NCBI RefSeq assembly: GCF_022539505.1
Contig: NC_061514.1
Span: 35,989,769 to 36,053,768, forward strand
DNA length: 64,000 bases
Origin: Lolium rigidum
Lineage: Eukaryota; Streptophyta; Magnoliopsida; Poales; Poaceae
Direction: 5' to 3'
In this document: positions 54,134-64,000 of the stretch, piece by piece
Position numbering within the stretch: position 1 is the stretch's first letter
Layout of the letters: the number at the start of each line of letters is the position of its first letter
The notes under the pieces: generated by a model
What the model saw: the letters and a program-made list of their open reading frames with translations, nothing else
What the model was told of the DNA's origin: nothing
Databases searched by the model: none
Translations under genes and position numbers: made by a program

Positions 54134-55863
54134 ATGGCGGAAGGCACCCCAGTCACGTACGAGGATCTGACCGAGGAGCTCAAGAAGAAGTATGACGAGG
54201 TCAAAGCAATCCTCGAAGCCGACCTCATCGGCTCTTTTCACGTAACCCGCTCACACGGCATCGGTGGAAAGGGTTCTCACCCGAAGGCGCGCTCGATGGA
54301 GTGGACCCGTCCGCCCCGTCGGAAGAACGCACCGTGTCTCCCGCGTAGGAGATTAACTTCATGGTAGCTCATTCGCTGCACCGCCATTCTGAGAGCCTGG
54401 TGAACACTTTGGAGCGTGTCGCTCTTCGGGTGATCCAGGAAATCATGAGGCATCTGTAATCTCCGTCAGGACCAGCTCTAGGGACTCACCAAGGAGAGAT
54501 GCCACTCCAGTCCTGTCCACCGCTGCCATTCGCGTTGGCAGCCCCAGAAGTGCCGAGTTCACCGGCATACGTCGTCTACAAGATCGGTGGTGACCCTAGT
54601 GACTACCAGTTCTTGCATGAGGCGCCTAAGGAGATCCCTCACGGATACACATGCACATACGTGCCGGACCGCGCAGAATCGGGCACTCACGAACCAGGCC
54701 GCAACGAGCAGGGACTTCGGAACAGCCAGGAGGAACTTCGGGAACAGATCTCGAGAAGCGTACGTGGCTAGCTAAGTATGCCACCCCGATAAACCTCCGC
54801 AGCCCAACTCCTGCAGCTTGGCTCGGAGCTTGAGAAGCAAGCGTGGCTGGCTAAGTATGCCACTCCGGCGAATCTTCGAGTTCAACTCCCGCAGCCCAGC
54901 ACCGCGGATCGGATCAAGTACAATCTTGAGAGACCAGTTCGGCATGGTGCCGAAAAGGAGGGCAATCGGCTATTCCAAGCCGTACCCCAACGAGTACGAG
55001 TTGATCCCACTTCCACCCAAATATCGGCTCCCTGAATTCTCCAAGTTTAGTGGATCAGATGGCTCCAACTCAATCGAGCATGTGAGCCGATATTTGGCAC
55101 AGCTGGGCACGATCTCAGCATCAGATGAGCTGCGTGTGAGGTTCTTCGCACAGTCCCTCACAGGATCGGCTTTCGGGTGGTACACATCGCTGCCACCAGA
55201 CTCAATCCGGACTTGGAAGCAGCTGGAGGAGCAGTTCCACATGCAGTATCACTCGCAGGCTTCCGAGACCGGCATTGCCGATCCGTAGCACAAGTACGAC
55301 AGAAGCGCGGAGAAACAAGTGTCGAATATATCCAGCCGCTTCGAGACCGTTAGGAACCGATGCTATTCAGCTCGTGTGACCGAAAAAGAAGCGATCGAGT
55401 TGGCGGTGGTGGGTCTCGCATCACCGATCAAGGACGTGGCCTCCCAAGCAGAATACCCTTCACTGGCGCACATGGTGCAGAAGCTGTCATCATATGAACA
55501 GCGCCACCCAGATGTATACCAGGATAAATTCAAGCGTGCGGTGGTCCTGGTTGAGGCAGACGAAGATGAAGGCTCTGCGGGAGATCAAGAGGTAGCAGTG
55601 GCTGAATGGACTCGGGGGCAAGCCCCGTGTCCTGCAAGTGGGTTAAGCCACAAGGTCCTCCAAGAGGGTTTGACTTCGACGTGACCAAGGCTGAGCAAAT
55701 TTTCGACCTCTTACTTAAGGAGAAGCAGCTAAAGGTACCCGAAGGCCACAAGATACCCACGACGCAGGAGCTGAACGGAAAGCCATACTGCAAGTGGCAT
55801 AACACGTTCACCCATGCCACCAACGACTGCAGGGTGTGGCGGCAGCAGTCCAAATGGCGATAG
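54134..55863 (+). pseudogene. gag region of the Gypsy-type element, several breaks
   Basis: Starts MAEGTPVTYEDLTEELKKKY, a typical gag start of cereal Gypsy elements. The capsid region (RLPEFSKFSGSDGSNSIEHV, SLTGSAFGWYTSLPPDS, TWKQLEEQFH; 54,960-55,287) and its continuation (55,319-55,684) are recognisable. Frame changes or stops occur near 54,260, 54,360, 54,460, 54,770, 55,287 and 55,610. The segment encoding WLAKYATP is locally duplicated (54,760 and 54,845 areas). Not expected to make a full capsid protein. Confidence 0.8.
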
Positions 55864-55896
55864 AGCAAGGGCGTCTAATTTTCAGCCAAGTACGCC

Positions 55897-57267
55897 ATGA
55901 AGGTCGACACACACCCCTTCCCCGCCGTTAACATGGTGGAGTACACTTACCCTGGAGGGTGCCAGCCAGGATTCTCGTTCAATATCAACATGGTAGGACC
56001 TGGGCACCACTCTGGTAAGGACGGAGATGAGGGCAGCTGCTCTCATGACAACGATAAAGAGGAAGCCGTTCCACGCGATCAGCTCCGGCACGATGGCAAA
56101 CGCTACATCACAGAGGGAGATGTGAGGAATGTGAGATATCAGCGACCTCTCTCTGATCACCTCCTCAACAAATATGTGAGCCAATACGACCAACACCGAC
56201 GATACAACGACGATGATGAAAGAGATCGTCTGGCTAGGGACGCCAGGAGACACCGTCGGCATGATCGCGACGAGGAGAGATATGAGCGCCACGCCAAGGA
56301 AAAGTCGAGAGAGCAAGACGACGTGGATAGGCACTCGGGACCGTCCCTTCTTCGGACACCGCCGGGATTCGGGAATGAGCCGATTGCCTACAATCGGCAA
56401 CCGCCCGAATGTAGACGGAAGAAGAAGGATGCAGCTAACGTGTCCGTGTTCGAACGTCTAGGGCCTCTCCCGCCTCGGAACAAGCACGCTGAGTCCTCTC
56501 AGGTAGAAGACCTCGAGGAACTAGAGGACGATGATGAAGAAGAGGAAGATAGGTACCACCGGCCAAGGTGGTGCCCTGATGGACTCAGCCGTTCCCAAAA
56601 GCGTAGGGTTCAGCGACTACGTGGTTTGGAGGAAGCCGAAAGGTTATACCTGCACACGTTGAGGAAGGCGCGACCTGATCTGGCCGCTAAAATTCAGCGA
56701 ACCCTGGACGAAGAAGGTCGGCCACAAAGGAAAGAGTGGCGCCCCAGACAAAAGAAAGCCGATGATGAGACATCGGCTGGCACAAACATGGTGTTCATCC
56801 TTCCGACGGAGTTTAGTGCTCCAGGATTAGACGAAGCACCCGTGGCACAACTTGACTGCGGCCCACGGCCAGTTATTTTTGAGAAGCCACGAGAAAGAAG
56901 CTACAGACATCTGAAGGCCCTGTACTTGCGAGGTTATATCAATGTGCAGCCTGTCAACAAGATGCTGGTGGACACCGGAGCGGCAGTCAACATTATGCCA
57001 TACTCCATGCTACGTCGGTTGGGACGCTCTAGCTCGGATCTGATCAAGACCAACGTGACACTGAGCGATTTCAACGGCCAAGCATCTGACGCACAAGGTG
57101 TTCTGAACGTGGATCCGACCGTAGGAAGGAAAACCATCCCTACGACGTTCTTTATTATCGACAGCAAGAGCACCTATGCTGTCCTCGCTAGGAAGAGATT
57201 GGATCCACGCCAATCGTTGCATTCCATCCACAATGCACCAATGCTTAATACAATGGGATGGAGATGA
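55897..57267 (+). CDS. gag-end and aspartic-protease frame of the Gypsy-type element
   Basis: A 456-residue open frame. It starts MKVDTHPFPAVNMVEYTY, contains a charged Arg/Asp/His-rich middle (DARRHRRHDRDEERYERH) and an aspartic-protease core LVDTGAAVNIMPYSMLRRLG near residues 351-370 with the catalytic DTG. Near 57,185 a one-base shift moves the natural continuation (LGRDWIHANRCIPSTMH) into another frame, so the true end of the domain is lost. No reverse transcriptase follows. Confidence 0.75.
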   Translation: MKVDTHPFPAVNMVEYTYPGGCQPGFSFNINMVGPGHHSGKDGDEGSCSHDNDKEEAVPRDQLRHDGKRYITEGDVRNVRYQRPLSDHLLNKYVSQYDQHRRYNDDDERDRLARDARRHRRHDRDEERYERHAKEKSREQDDVDRHSGPSLLRTPPGFGNEPIAYNRQPPECRRKKKDAANVSVFERLGPLPPRNKHAESSQVEDLEELEDDDEEEEDRYHRPRWCPDGLSRSQKRRVQRLRGLEEAERLYLHTLRKARPDLAAKIQRTLDEEGRPQRKEWRPRQKKADDETSAGTNMVFILPTEFSAPGLDEAPVAQLDCGPRPVIFEKPRERSYRHLKALYLRGYINVQPVNKMLVDTGAAVNIMPYSMLRRLGRSSSDLIKTNVTLSDFNGQASDAQGVLNVDPTVGRKTIPTTFFIIDSKSTYAVLARKRLDPRQSLHSIHNAPMLNTMGWR

Positions 57268-58665
57268 AGTAGAGGTCGTCCACGCGGATGATTCAGCCGA
57301 GATTTCAACGGCCGGCATGAACGTTTGGGAGACAACGAGGCCAAGAGCCACTCTCAGGCATCAATTTGGACGACTGCGAGCGCATCGACGTGACGAAGGA
57401 CGGGGTTAGGCTGGTCTTATCCACCGGCCTGACCGTGTAACGAGAGAAAAATCTATGGACAAACGTGGCGAGGCCGATCCTTGTGATCGGCCCCAAAGAT
57501 CTATGGACGAACATTGCAAAATCTTCATTGAGCGATTCAATCAACATGGAGGCCGATTCCAGCAATCGGCCAAAATTATCCTCACCATACGTTCTGCCTG
57601 TGTTCAACGTCGATCTAATGGGCAGCGGTTTTACGTCGGCTGATGAGCTGGAAGAAGACAACATTGGTCCTAACAGAGCCGACGTCCAAATACAGTGCCT
57701 TGGCTAACCACAGAGCCGATATCCGCAGTTACCTGGCAGATTCGGCTCGGGGGGCACCTAATCAGATGAACATGTGCGATACATGTGCAGTGAAATATTG
57801 GGGGCCGATAGAAAATCGGCCAGTAAAAAAAAATTCTCATGATGTACAGCCGATGCACGAACATCGGCTTTAGAACTAAGGAACGAAGCCGATGCACAGC
57901 CATCGACTCTAGTACAAATTACACAGGATCTACCAGCTGAACCTTCTCTTCGAGGACTTCCAACCCCTTGCGCAAGGTCGCCAGTTCAGCAGTACTGTCA
58001 GAGGTGTCAGTTTCGGCATGCAAGGCAGCCTTTTGCTCATTAAGCCGTTGGTGTTTCGTCTACGATATCGGCTTTCAGCGGAAGAAAAGGTGATCGATGG
58101 TGGCAAGTTTGGCTGGCTCTGCGTGGTGGTTTTCTCAGAATTTCCTGAGTTCAAAGCCCTTTTGTCTGATCTGTGCGTCCTCACCGCTATTCTCGCCTTG
58201 ACTGAGGCTCGGGGGCAGCCGACCCGGTAGATGCTCTGTTTTTAGAAGCCGATTGGAGGGTCATCGGCTGGCCCTGCGCCATAACCTTCTTCAAAGATGG
58301 TGGATTCTTGCAGAAGAGGATCACTGGAGCTGGTGGGAGGAATTTAAGGGCTCTCTTGAAGGCATGGGTCTTCCACATTATCCACCAGATCTCAAAGTCA
58401 TCAGTCGAAGAGTTGAAGGATAGATTGCAAAGGACCGATGCGTTTCCATCGGCTCGTTGAGCATTGGCTAAGTGAACAATCGGCAAAGTCAGTGTGAGGG
58501 GAAATCGGCTAAATTAGCATAAAGGAAATCGGCAAAATCAAATTGGGGGAAATTCTTCATTGATAAACGGGATTTCTTACATAAAGAGCTGATTGCTCTC
58601 AAAAGGAAGTACTAGGGGATACATTGCCCCATCTACTACTACTGATCCTATGCTAAGGGTCCTAT
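57268..58665. other. Non-coding interior of the Gypsy-type element
   Basis: Protease-tail remnants run to about 57,440. After that there is no domain, only frequent short words GCCGAT and ATCGGC, often as ATCGGCC...GGCCGAT. This replaces the space where polymerase genes would lie. Confidence 0.5.
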
Positions 58666-59179
58666 CTACGGGCCGTCGCTGCCCTCGTCGTCGCCGTCGT
58701 AGCCGCTGTCGGCGCTACTCCCGGTGGGCTCGTCGTCGCTGCTGCAGCGGCCGCCGGCAGGGCCCTCGTTGTCCTCGTCTTCCTCGTCAGCGTCGTCGTC
58801 GTCGCTGGCGAAGTCGCTGAGGTTCCTCGGCCGGGGCGAAGCGCTTGGCCGGCGGTTCATCGGAGGAGGTGTCGTCGTCCTCCTCCTCCTCCTCTTCCTC
58901 CTCCTCGGAGGAGGTGAAGTCGTCCCAGGAGAAGCGATCGTCATCGCTCTCCTCCTCCGTTTCCCCGTCGGCAAGGAAGCGGAGGTCACTTTCCCCGTCG
59001 GTCGAGGACTTGTCGTCCTTAGACCGGACGGAGAAGTCGTGACTGGACTCGTCCCCGTCTTCTATGGCGCGGCGGATGTTGGCCGCGTGGGCCTCCTCCG
59101 GGTCCCACTCCGGCGTCGGCTCGCGGGAGGAGGAGGACTGGGTGGAAAGACCCGACGAGGCAGAGGAGGAAGAAGACAT
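58666..59179 (-). pseudogene. Antisense acidic Ser/Asp/Glu-rich ORF inside the Gypsy-type element
   Basis: On the strand opposite to gag, a frame from 59,179 reads MSSSSSASSGLSTQSSSSRE, PTPEWDPEEAHAANIRRAIE and then long Asp/Glu runs, to a frameshift near 58,830. The next frame continues LSDFASDDDDADEEDED to a stop at 58,666. Similar Ser-rich, PTPEWDP-containing acidic proteins are familiar to me from cereal annotations of LTR elements. Function unknown; a transcription-related acidic protein is only a guess. Confidence 0.6.
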
Positions 59180-59461
59180 GGTGGCGCAGGAGGGCTTTTG
59201 GAGTGCTAATGCGAAGGGGATGAATAAGCAAACTGTTTGGAACGGTTAAATAAAAGGGGATATAGTGGAGATTCAATGCCACAGCAGTTTCCGAGGAAGT
59301 GGTGCCCAACAGAAAAAAAAATTGCCAGGTCACGCTGAGAAGTGGAGGAGGCAAGGCATCATGATGAAGGATACTGCGACGGTTCTGCTCTGCCACGACA
59401 TGACCCGACGAAGAAAAGCGAGTGATTTTGGAATTGTCATTTCCAAAACCAGGCGGGCATG

Positions 59462-60611
59462 TGTTATCACCAGAATTTGACCGGATCAGAGGTAGGCCGC
59501 GATTGGAGATGGGCTTGAAGAATATACATGGAAGAAATACATGAATCGGCCTTATATGCAAAGTTTGGGCTAGTTTGCCCGTGTATCTGTAATATAGTAG
59601 GATACGTGTCGGTTAGATAGAGTTTGGCTCGTGCCCGGTTGGGATTATTCCCACGTTAGAAAGTCTACGGACTATAAATATGTATCTAGGGTTTATGAAA
59701 TAAACAACAATCAAGTTCACCACAAACCAATCTAGGCGCATCGCCAATTCCCTTGTCTCGAGGGTTTCTTCCGGGTAAGCATCATGCTTGCGATCTAGGC
59801 AGTACACGTTTATTCGTTGTTCATGCGTTGCTCGTGCTGAAGCCTTGTTGATGGCGAGCAACGTAGTTATCATAGATGTGTTAGGGTTAGCATTGCTTCA
59901 TCGTATCATATGCTTTCGTCCGTGCAACCCTTAGACGTCTAGCCGTCCTTACACCTATCTTAGGTGTAAGGGCGGCACCCCGCTTGATCATTATTTAGTA
60001 GATCCGATCCGTTATGATTGCTCCTTGTTCTTCAAGGATTAGTTTAATATCTCGCATAGTTAGGCCTTACAAACGGGTTGAAGGATCCAGTGGACGCGTA
60101 GGGTGTAGTTTGCTAGCCCTAGACAGGATGTTCCGGGGATCAACTTCATGTTGGTTTTTAGGCCTTGTCTAGGGTCGGCTTACGATCACCGTGCGTGGCC
60201 GCCGAGCTCAATCACGAGTAGGATGTTCCGATTATGTGGTGAAAACCCTAAATCGTAGTAGGTCGCTTTAGCTTTATTTTGATCAAGCAGGACCACCATC
60301 TGATCGTACACCTCGTACAAATCATGGGTGGATCGGCTCCTTGAGCCGATTCACAGGATAACCTGAGAGCCGATCGAGGCTCGTATTTAATGTTTACGTG
60401 TATGCCATGCAGGAAACTAAGCGAGGCACAATCCATCACCTTCCTGACCAGGTATAGGTCAGGTGGCACGCCCTTGCACTAGCATCGGACGTGCGTGCCG
60501 AGTCTTTGCGGGCCGTCGCTCGGAGGGACCAGGGCCAGCCGCAGTCCTGGGAGCCTCCCGGCTCTACTGTGTTGCCCGTCGCTGCTCGCCGGTGGGTTTC
60601 TGACCGCAACA
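59462..60611 (+). repeat. 3' LTR of the Gypsy-type element
   Basis: Same ends as the 5' LTR. The sequence just before it (AGGCGGGCATG) is a weak polypurine tract. A ~14-bp length difference from the 5' LTR reflects small indels, for example near 59,775. Confidence 0.93.
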
Positions 60612-61600
60612 AGCTCACACCCTTCAATTTCCATCCAAAGCTTTGATCCATCCAAACCAAAGCCATGATTTGATCTTCTCGCCTTGATCCTTCTGGACTT
60701 CGATCGTGATGAACTTTGCAAAAATATTCGTGACGAATTTTGTTGGTGGGGTATTGGCTGTGGGCTTTGCGTTGGTGGATTCCAGTGACGATCTTACACT
60801 ACTTTACAGAGTCGGTTTTCTCGCCACTTCTCACCGTTCTCAAGACAACTAGCGCGATCCTGCCATGTGGCATCGCTCTGCCCACTTGTGTTCTTTTGGA
60901 CCTGATAGCCGAGGAGGCCGTGGCGACCTTCGCCATGGCAGCCGGCGGGCTGCCCGTACTCGTGGCGAGTCAGCTTGGAAACTACTCGCAGACAACATAC
61001 TTTTTTTAGAAAAACGGGGGGGGGGGGGGGCAAAGGCCTCCCCCAGCCCCATTTTATCAAAGCTCATCCCATCTACCAATCATATGAGGACTAAAACAAC
61101 GACGAAAAGATAAATGCACTTGCCCATCTACCAACACCCGATAAATGCGGACAACATACTTGGTTGTTGGGTCATCGCTTTTCTTGATCCGTCCGATCTG
61201 TGCGAAGCAGCGTCGTCGGGACAATGGCTCTTCTCCTCGTAGGAGGGACATCTCTACGTTTGGCGTACCTCCTTCGAGAGGGGTTTTTGGCCTAGCATCT
61301 TCTCCGACTCCTTGATCCGACCAGGTAACTTTCATTCCCTCCTCTTCCTCCCGAGATTCCCTCCCGCCTCCTCCCTCTCGCCGCCGCCGCCGGCGTGCGC
61401 ATCCGAGCGCATAGGAGATCAAACTAAGAAACGGGGTTCTTCAAACTGCAGCCATTACTTTCTTTCTCGACGAAAAACACCACCTCCCGACCCCCGCGTC
61501 GCTCCTCTCGGGGTGGGGGGGGGGGGTGGGGGGGGGGGCAAAGGCCTCCCCCCAGCCCCATTATAGGTTTGTGACTTTTTTTTTTTCTGTTTTCCCACAG
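60612..61600. other. Sequence right of the Gypsy-type element
   Basis: Continues the target sequence interrupted at 52,908. No protein family is recognised. Two copies of a G-run followed by CAAAGGCCTCCCCC.AGCCCC lie at 61,016-61,054 and 61,515-61,561. Confidence 0.35.
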
Positions 61601-61708
61601 ATTGCTGCTGTTTTCCGCAAGTCCTTGCGACTGACTAATGATAGTCGTAAGAAGTTTGCTTCTGGGAGGATAACAAATTTGATTTCAACCGATGCAGAGT
61701 CTCTTCAG
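61601..61708 (+). pseudogene. Isolated exon of an ABCC (MRP-type) transporter
   Basis: An exact 108-base exon flanked by TTTCCCACAG and GTATGTC encodes [20 protein letters not shown] followed by [16 protein letters not shown]. This is the conserved cytosolic loop of the first transmembrane domain in plant ABCC1/ABCC2-type vacuolar transporters. No neighbouring ABCC exon is found within 2 kb on either side, so it is a captured or left-over fragment, plausibly carried by a Helitron or other transposon. Splice sites are intact, so it could be spliced into a chimeric transcript. Confidence 0.85.
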
Positions 61709-62607
61709 GTATGTCAATAAGACTCAGCCGTTGAGGGCAATAGAACACAAAATCCTGTGAAGGCTCCTCATTTGTTTCTGCAAATCAACAGGGAACCTGC
61801 CTCCTCCTGAAGGTGAATCTCCAAGGTTACGTCCTGAAGGTGAATCTCCAACTGTTCCTAGCAGCTTCACAACTACACTATGGCCTGAGTGCATATCCAA
61901 GTGGTGCTAAGTTGGAGCAGCTGTGAACCTGTTATAATTAATAGTACAATCTTTGCGCCAAAAAGATAACCTGGAGGGTCTCCACGCCCTAATCAGGATT
62001 TCAATATTACAACGTTTACATGAGAATATGATTCTATCATTGATAGAGTTGAGACATGTTGATCAGCATGGACTGCATTAATGTGAAATACAGAACACAT
62101 AAGCTTGACTAAAGCATCGGATTACAACGTCCACGGCATGCATTAATGCTTGACCCACTGTGCAGATTCCTCGCTTTGAAATCTGTGATGCACGGTATTA
62201 CCTATTTCTAATACATGCTCGCTGGAGGAGTATATGTGATTCACCTTCAGGAGGAGGCAGGTTCAGCATATACTGCTCGCTGATGCGGTGAGACTGCTCA
62301 CGCATCCCGCGTGGCCGGCGGCGCGCGCCCACCCCTTGCACACCGCTCGGGCTCGGCTGGCAGCAGCCCCGCCATCTCCTTCATGAATACAGTTACAGTG
62401 TGCTCGGGGCTGGGATCTTGCGAGCAGATAATGTTGAGTGGAGGGGCTGCGTTGACTCCTAGCTGGGCCTCCGCTAGGCTTGCTCGGCCAGGCCTCTTGG
62501 TTGGCTCGTCCATTGGGGTTTACCCTTTATTTTTACAACAAAATAGAGTTAAATTTAGTCCCACCTTGCTTTGTAACAACAAGATTTACGGAAAACCAAA
62601 ACTGATT
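61709..62607. other. Unassigned stretch after the ABCC exon
   Basis: CTGAAGGTGAATCTCCAA occurs twice (61,808 and 61,834 areas), and its complement (GATTCACCTTCAGGAGGAGG) at 62,237-62,256. A 71-residue minus-strand frame (62,513-62,298, MDEPTKRPGRASLAEAQLG) has no family I recognise. Confidence 0.3.
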
Positions 62608-62974
62608 CCGGGTGCATATGCACCCGGTTTGTATAAAACATATTTCAAAAATATAAAAAATTTAGGAAAGAAATTTAGCATATAGGGACATGTTTTATGT
62701 GTGCACGTAAAGTTTCACATAAAACCGACAATTTTTATACCCTGTGTAAAAAAGACAAATAATGCCTCGTGAAATAGACTATTTTAACACCAAAAATTTA
62801 TCTTTTTTGCACAGGGCATAAAACATATCGGTTTTTGCTGAAACAACTTTGTGAACATGTAACATGTTAAGATATACACGAGGCATTTTTATTCATATTT
62901 TTTTGACATTTGTAAATATGTTTAATATGCATTTCAAATAAAGGGTGCATATGCACCTGGGTGCAAAAACACCC
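62608..62974. mobile_element. MITE-like element with GGGTGCATATGCACCC ends
   Basis: A perfect 20-bp palindrome CCGGGTGCATATGCACCCGG (62,608-62,627) and its near copy at 62,943-62,972 bound an AT-rich ~367-bp unit. The internal halves are also complementary (ATTTATC..TTTTGCACAGGG against CCCTGTG..AAAAAAGACAAAT). Confidence 0.6.
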
Positions 62975-63158
62975 TGTCCCAAGATTTACCTTTTTATACA
63001 CACATTAGCAAGTGTCTGCCAACCAGCGACTTGGGAATCGCAGCAGAACTGAAAGAAATCGTGGGCACAACGGAAAGGAATCGTGGGCTCGGGAATCGCC
63101 ACAGAATTGTAGGCTTTGCATGGTGCGTAATTGAAAGGAGTAGAAAAGAGCAAGCACC
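62975..63158. other. Unassigned spacer
   Basis: Nothing recognised, apart from a duplicated GGAATCGTGGGC.. / GGGAATCGC.. word. Confidence 0.3.
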
Positions 63159-63425
63159 TAGTGGGGAGTAACTTAGACTAGTAACATGCATATGTTACTA
63201 GTCCATGTTACTACCTTTATAGTGGGTAGTAACATCAAGATAGTGTCATAGTTGCACGTATTAATTAGCTTATAGACTCATTGTGCCTTGAAAAGTGTAA
63301 TGTTACAGTAACTAGCTATGTTACTCCATCCCCCTCTCTCCTCATTAACTCATTGTCACATCAGCATTTTTTCTTGAAAAGTGTGATGTTACTGCTGAAG
63401 TTACTCCCACTATGAGCAGTCTTAA
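63159..63425. mobile_element. MITE-like element (GTGGGGAGTAAC family)
   Basis: TAGTGGGGAGTAACTTA at the left is mirrored by GTTACTCCCACTATGAGCAG at the right, with several internal TGTTACTA/TAGTAACA words. It resembles a common cereal MITE family; its superfamily is not certain. Confidence 0.6.
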
Positions 63426-63516
63426 AGAAATTAAAGGACCGACCGTGGGGCAATGGTGATTATAGAAAAACGTGAACCTCTGACTTGTGTCCATTGCTCC
63501 CTAGATATGTTTGAGA

Positions 63517-64000
63517 CTAGATTTTAATGTGCGCCTTGGCGCACGATCCCGTGGAGTTTGTGCTAAGGGGTTCGTTTTGTATAACAACAATTAAAATAAT
63601 CTGCCTATATGATAATACATTTTTAGGTTTTACTTAAAGTAATTAAGGTAAAAATTTCCATAACTCCTGAAACTCATAATCTTAATTACTGGAAGCAATT
63701 AGGAGTGGCGCTCGACCCCATATTTTCACATTGATAAAAAAATTGTAAAGCACTTCATAGTAGGCTGAGAGAACTATCAGGTACTCTTAAACAAAACATA
63801 AAAATGTTAAACATACAAATCGATGTAAAGAATGTAGGGAAATATATCACACATAACGTAAACAACTGCATACGGATGTTTCATCTTTCATCAGTCTCCA
63901 CCAAGATCCACTAAACATGAAACTTGGTAATATAAACCAATTCTATTACCATTATCGTAAAGAGGGCACCTACTTCGGATGTACCAAAAGACCATAAAGG
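63517..64000 (-). mobile_element. Probable Helitron 3' end (minus strand), body beyond the window
   Basis: On the minus strand the sequence reads GTGCGCCAAGGCGCAC, a 7-bp-stem hairpin (63,530-63,545), then ATTAAAAT and CTAG (63,517-63,520) followed by T. A hairpin ~8-12 bases before CTRR and insertion before T are Helitron 3' hallmarks. The rest to 64,000 is AT-rich with no gene and would be the element interior. Confidence 0.55.

Larger units (their letters stand above)
52909..60611 (+). mobile_element. Complete LTR-bounded Gypsy-type element, no RT or integrase recognised
   Basis: Two LTRs (52,909-54,072 and 59,462-60,611), both TG...CA, are flanked by a perfect 5-bp target duplication AGCTC (52,904-52,908; 60,612-60,616). 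The interior (5.4 kb) has a gag region (54,134-55,863), a gag-end/aspartic-protease frame (55,897-57,267), a GC-biased non-coding part rich in GCCGAT/ATCGGC words, and an antisense acidic frame (58,666-59,179). I find no reverse transcriptase, RNase H or integrase, so movement would depend on another element. The LTRs differ at scattered sites and small indels, so the insertion is old but not ancient. Confidence 0.93.

Noticed and set aside
62298..62513. 71-residue minus-strand frame as a gene
   Set aside because: No recognisable domain, promoter or splice context; kept only as a remark in the spacer entry.

Overview
The window is plant nuclear DNA from a pooid grass, most likely a Triticeae (wheat/barley-type) or close relative. 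The basis is: an agmatine hydroxycinnamoyltransferase-like BAHD gene very similar to the barley ACT genes; gag-protease proteins, Stowaway/Tourist-type MITEs, a tRNA-derived SINE and CACTA transposons of types I know from cereals; introns with plant GT/AG sites; and very few genes in a repeat matrix. There is no prokaryotic or viral gene order. One 100-base run of N marks an assembly gap.

Layout. 1-1.7 kb: an LTR end, a CACTA 3' end and a possible Harbinger-type element. 2.0-3.6 kb: F-box/LRR gene 1 (+, three exons). 4.0-5.0 kb: a Stowaway and an LTR with primer-binding site. 5,965-12,077: CACTA element A, with a 3-bp target duplication (ACC). 12.5-14.0 kb: F-box gene 2 (+, one exon). 14.2-16.3 kb: its 3' flank with MITEs. 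16,298-29,362: CACTA element B (13 kb, minus strand, target duplication ATA). 29.4-32.4 kb: the rest of the F-box 2 flank, then a tandem duplicate of its 3' half and flank. 32.4-33.9 kb: F-box gene 3 (-). 34.5-35.0 kb: a copia-type gag fragment cut by CACTA element C (35,020 onward), itself cut by an LTR at 42,522 and the gap. 43-49.7 kb: small repeats (CACTA end, SINE, LINE tail, MITEs, LTR). 50.5-51.9 kb: the acyltransferase gene. 52.9-60.6 kb: a complete LTR-bounded Gypsy-type element with gag and protease, no recognisable reverse transcriptase or integrase, and an antisense acidic ORF. 61.6 kb: a single captured ABCC-transporter exon. 62.6-64 kb: MITEs and a probable Helitron 3' end.

Genes. 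Only four genes look like functional host loci: three F-box proteins (predicted SCF ubiquitin-ligase substrate receptors) in one cluster, and the acyltransferase (predicted hydroxycinnamoyl-agmatine/hordatine-precursor defence metabolism). They do not form an operon or shared pathway. No intact transposase is present: in element B both transposon genes carry frameshifts, in C the transposase is broken many times, and A keeps only 3' exons of the second gene.

Most interesting structure. Elements A and B share the same organisation: terminal block of CACGGCAAAG-type repeats, then a satellite array built on a homologous ~355-bp monomer, then a second block of the same subterminal repeats, then a GC-rich tract, then genes. 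In B the monomers form a three-unit higher-order repeat (~1,060 bp). In A they form a two-unit higher-order repeat (~878 bp) in which one unit carries telomere-like TTTAGGG tracts. The F-box 2 tandem duplication preserves exact empty sites for element B and two Stowaways, and shows two unrelated TAA-target elements in the same TAA of the two copies.
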